DNA from: Streptomyces sp. NBC_01264
Lineage (GTDB): Bacteria > Actinomycetota > Actinomycetes > Streptomycetales > Streptomycetaceae
NCBI RefSeq assembly: GCF_026340675.1
Contig: NZ_JAPEOX010000005.1
Span: forward strand, 1 to 64,000
Reading direction: 5' to 3'
DNA: 64,000 bases
Below are positions 61,608 through 64,000 of the stretch, piece after piece. The notes below the pieces were generated by a model. It did not search any database. It saw only the letters and a program-made list of their open reading frames with translations, and had not been told where the DNA came from. Position 1 is the first letter of the stretch; each line of letters begins with the position of its first letter. A program made the translations under genes and the position numbers.

Positions 61608-61903
61608 CTTCGAAATGAGAGTCCGCTTCACCATCTGGAACCACATCGCCGGCGCCACCGGCATGCCCGCCACGGCCTGAACAGCAGACCGCTGGCACCT
61701 CACCACGCCCTGACGCGCGATCAAACGATCACGCCCTCGATAACGTGACAGTGCCCTTCGAAATGAGAGTCCGCTTCACCATCTGGAACCACATCGCCGG
61801 CGCCACCGGCATGCCCGCCACGGCCTGAACAGCAGACCGCTGGCACCTCACCACGCCCTGACGCGCGATCAAACGATCACGCCCTCGATAACGTGACAGT
61901 GCC
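61608..61903 (+). repeat. Two extra tandem copies of an IS6 right end (148-bp period)
   Basis: The final 148 bp of the preceding IS6 copy (CTTCGAAATGAGAGTCC to GATAACGTGACAGTGCC), including the last ~25 codons and stop, are repeated at 61608-61755 and 61756-61903 without visible differences. Together with the parental end this makes three in a row. Confidence 0.92.
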
Positions 61904-62295
61904 ATCTGAACCCCTGTCACCACATCCCGCATCCCGGGGGAAGCTCAAGGAGATTGACCGCCTCGGTGATGTACCGGTAGGCCGTCGTGGTTCCGATGCC
62001 GAAACCGGCCGCGAGCTGGGCGTAGGTATGTCCCATCCGCAGATGGGCGAGGGTGAGCAGGGCCTGGCGGCCAGCGGTCAGACGTCGCCACCGGGAGCCG
62101 ATGGCGCGGCGGTGGCGCCGCAGCTGCTGCGCGAGGAAGCGGAGGGCGGAGCTGGACACGTCGACGCCCGACGGGTAGACAAGCATGCGAAGCCCCTGGT
62201 GGAGCCGGTTCTCTTGGTCGAAAACCCATCTACCAGGGGCTTCACCACGCTGTTAGCCCAACGGCCGCACACCAGAAGCAGGTTGGAAAAGGCTC
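61904..62295 (-). pseudogene. IS5-family transposase, N-terminal relic
   Basis: The end AGGTTGGAAAAGGCTC at 62295 and an 85-residue frame (SGVDVSSSALRFLAQQLRRHRRAI to GIGTTTAYRYITEAVNLL) are related to the intact gene at 58487 but diverged. It is cut near 61920, next to the triplicated IS6 end. Confidence 0.85.
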
Positions 62296-62374
62296 ACTGC
62301 CGTCCGCGCTCACCCAGCGGCAAGTGCGGCTCGATCAACTCCCACTCGGAATCCGTCAGATCACCACGCGTCAC
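62296..62374 (-). pseudogene. Second IS5-type transposase N-terminal relic
   Basis: GTG 62374 opens VTRGDLTDSEWELIEPHLPLGERGRQ, the N-terminal signature (DLTDxEWxLIxPxLP) of another IS5 subgroup. It is cut by the neighbouring IS5 end. 62375-62465 holds no recognised feature. Confidence 0.7.
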
Positions 62375-62465
62375 CCGATTACGTCTACCAGCCCGAGGTT
62401 GATCAGATGGCCGGTTCAGCCGAACAGTGATCCGAACCTAGAACGGGCCCTAGTACCGGTGCCGC

Positions 62466-63998
62466 TCAAGGGATGCCAACACGGAGCTTCCAGGCGACGA
62501 CAGCGTCCGGGGCGAGTCCGGTCAGGGCTTCGCGTTCCTCCGAAGGCCACGTGTTCCACTCCGCCAGACGGTCTGCGTCGCTGCGCTCATGATCTGCCCA
62601 GCGGACCAGAACGTCCAGGGCCTGCAGCATGAGAGCGGTCCAGTCCGAGTGGACGGCCGCGGCCTCCTGCAGGTCCTCGGGCTGGCTCAGTAGCCAGCAG
62701 TAGGCAGTCAGGGTCCACAGGTCCGGGAACTGAGCACGAGCCCCCCGCAGGTACTCGCGTGTGTGCCAGTCTGCCACCACGTCTGGGACCAGCTGGATCA
62801 GGGCTTCGCGTTCCTCCGCGGGCAACAGGTCCCATTCCGCCTGGCGGTCGGCATCCCTCGTGTTCTCATCGGACCATCGAGCCTGAACCTCCTGCCCAGC
62901 AGCAGCCAGTCGGATCATTTCCGGCGAGTTTTCGCAATAGGCTGCGATGATACGGTCTCGTTGCGTTAGCTTCCTCAGCGCCATATAGGCGCTGAGGAGC
63001 CGTCCAGCATCACTCAGGGCACGGACGCCTGCCTCGTTGAGGGATTTGCTGGCAAACTGCGCCCTGGCCCATTCCTCCGAGCCCGTGGCGATTTTGGTGA
63101 TCCACCGCTGATCCCGAGTGGGCAGGATAGCGAACCACTCTTTCCCCTCCTCGCTGCACAACGCCTTCGAACGGTCTCTGCATGCCACGATGATGTTCTT
63201 AAGGAATGGATTCTCGCGAATTCCGGCGCGTACCTTCTCGGTGCTCGCTAGGTAATATACGTAGAGACCCCAGTCGCCTTCCTTTTGCCAATGATCTCGA
63301 GCGGTTTCTATCTCAAACCAAATCTCGGCAAGGGGGGAGTCGGCTAGGACTCTAGCCTGCTCCTTGGGGTCGAGCTCGTCGAAGTAGGTCTTGGCAGCAT
63401 GAAGCTTTGCTTCATCAGTGGTTACGGCGTTCCTTCGGACATCCACAATGAGCCAGCTAAATGCCTGGCTCCTAGCGTAATCCCTGTGCAGGGTCCGAGG
63501 GTCCCGATCACCGGAGAGTTCCGTCGTACTTTTCTGGGTGCCCCGCCGGCCACGACAGCAAGAAATCCTGATCTCCGTGAAAGAACCCAGCGTGCCGAAA
63601 ATTCCATCGCAGCGATGCCGGGGCGGGCGGCATGCATGCGGTGCGGAACACAGCTGAGTCAGGCTGGCAGGCAGGTGGTTACCGCCGACAAAATACAGTC
63701 GCGGCGCGTGCGAAGCACTCTCGGCCTCCACGCCGGCGAGCTGCGTCCGAATACTCACGTCAAGGTCGGAGAAGCCCTGCAGCGTGTAGTTGTCTACGCA
63801 TACCGAGCCATCCTTCACCCCAAAAAACGTTTCCTGTCCTACATCGTGGAGAATCTCCAGCACCCGAGCCCCCACGAGGCCGTCCAGACGCGTCTCAGGT
63901 TTGGCATAGAACAGCACTCTCAGCCCAGCGGGCACGAATGTTTTGCCACTTGTCGCAAGCAGCCCTCCATGAGAGGCAACGTAGACTACCCCCGCCAT
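62466..63998 (-). CDS. Stv-like domain protein with C-terminal helical repeats
   Basis: 510 aa from ATG 63998; the ribosome site lies beyond the window, so the start is unconfirmed. N-terminal residues 1-130 (VVYVASHGG..FVPAGLRVLFYAKPET, then LYFVGGNHL) match the layout of the protein at 18860-20041 (S-H-G, F-x-P-x-G-x-x-V-x-F-Y). A Cys/Arg-rich stretch around 135-165 is unusual. From residue ~190 the protein is helical, with at least three copies of the pattern D-x-x-x-E-W-x-x-x-P-x-E-E-R-E-A-L-x-x-L. No signal peptide. The shared N-domain and repeat type suggest two members of one effector-like family on this replicon. Confidence 0.65.
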   Translation of the reverse strand: MAGVVYVASHGGLLATSGKTFVPAGLRVLFYAKPETRLDGLVGARVLEILHDVGQETFFGVKDGSVCVDNYTLQGFSDLDVSIRTQLAGVEAESASHAPRLYFVGGNHLPASLTQLCSAPHACRPPRHRCDGIFGTLGSFTEIRISCCRGRRGTQKSTTELSGDRDPRTLHRDYARSQAFSWLIVDVRRNAVTTDEAKLHAAKTYFDELDPKEQARVLADSPLAEIWFEIETARDHWQKEGDWGLYVYYLASTEKVRAGIRENPFLKNIIVACRDRSKALCSEEGKEWFAILPTRDQRWITKIATGSEEWARAQFASKSLNEAGVRALSDAGRLLSAYMALRKLTQRDRIIAAYCENSPEMIRLAAAGQEVQARWSDENTRDADRQAEWDLLPAEEREALIQLVPDVVADWHTREYLRGARAQFPDLWTLTAYCWLLSQPEDLQEAAAVHSDWTALMLQALDVLVRWADHERSDADRLAEWNTWPSEEREALTGLAPDAVVAWKLRVGIP

Positions 63999-64000
63999 TT

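Overview
The sequence is a high-GC actinobacterial accessory region, almost certainly Streptomyces: GC-rich third positions, frequent GTG starts, Streptomyces-type transposases, a Streptomyces-style XRE regulator and a prim-pol/P4-helicase replication pair. No rRNA, tRNA or core housekeeping operon is seen. The best reading is a linear plasmid, chromosome arm or decayed integrative element saturated with insertion sequences.

Region 1 (1-24 kb): a mosaic of IS6-family (IS26-like) elements. Six copies are intact (301-1181, 2707-3560, 7347-8200, 11746-12610, 14856-15719, 23118-23971) and more than a dozen are fragments. Relics of ISAs1, IS1380, IS630, IS1182, IS256, IS701 and ISL3-like elements are nested among them. 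Single genes sit between these elements, several of them visibly AT-richer than the surroundings: a 405-aa orphan, an F-box-like/beta-solenoid protein, a coiled-coil protein, a protein with an ADP-ribosyltransferase-like C-terminus, a secreted collagen-like protein, an Stv-like domain protein and a 123-aa orphan. Several look like effector or surface proteins rather than metabolic genes.

Region 2 (24-29 kb): the remnant of a small specialised-metabolism locus. It has a frameshifted thioesterase overlapping an MFS exporter cut by IS6, a 53-aa secreted-peptide-like ORF, a small conserved protein, a TrmB/LuxR-type regulator and a dapF-like epimerase, ended by an intact IS256 element.

Region 3 (30-34.3 kb): a CRISPR array of 18 repeats without cas genes in the window, a colicin-immunity-like gene without a visible toxin, and an intact IS21 istA/istB pair.

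Region 4 (34.4-48 kb): the least disturbed part. A three-gene sugar-modification cassette (epimerase, glycosyltransferase, hexapeptide acyltransferase) is followed by an XRE/TPR regulator and an AbiEii-like nucleotidyltransferase pair. Next come an iteron-like field of GTCCCT/AGGGAC repeats, a prim-pol gene, a P4-type SF3 helicase and a DUF6009-like gene. Relics of Ku and IS630, a frameshifted tyrosine integrase and an SDR oxidoreductase complete it.

Region 5 (48-64 kb): a second IS-rich zone. It opens with two perfectly inverted 160-bp MITE-like elements with IS6-type ends that bracket a FUSC permease fragment. It continues with a secreted AT-rich orphan, nested IS6/IS1182/ISAs1/IS3/IS256/IS701/IS5 elements, a possible CheD-like orphan, an IS6 copy split by an ISAs1 element with an intact 9-bp target duplication, tandem triplication of an IS6 right end, and a second Stv-like protein at the right edge.
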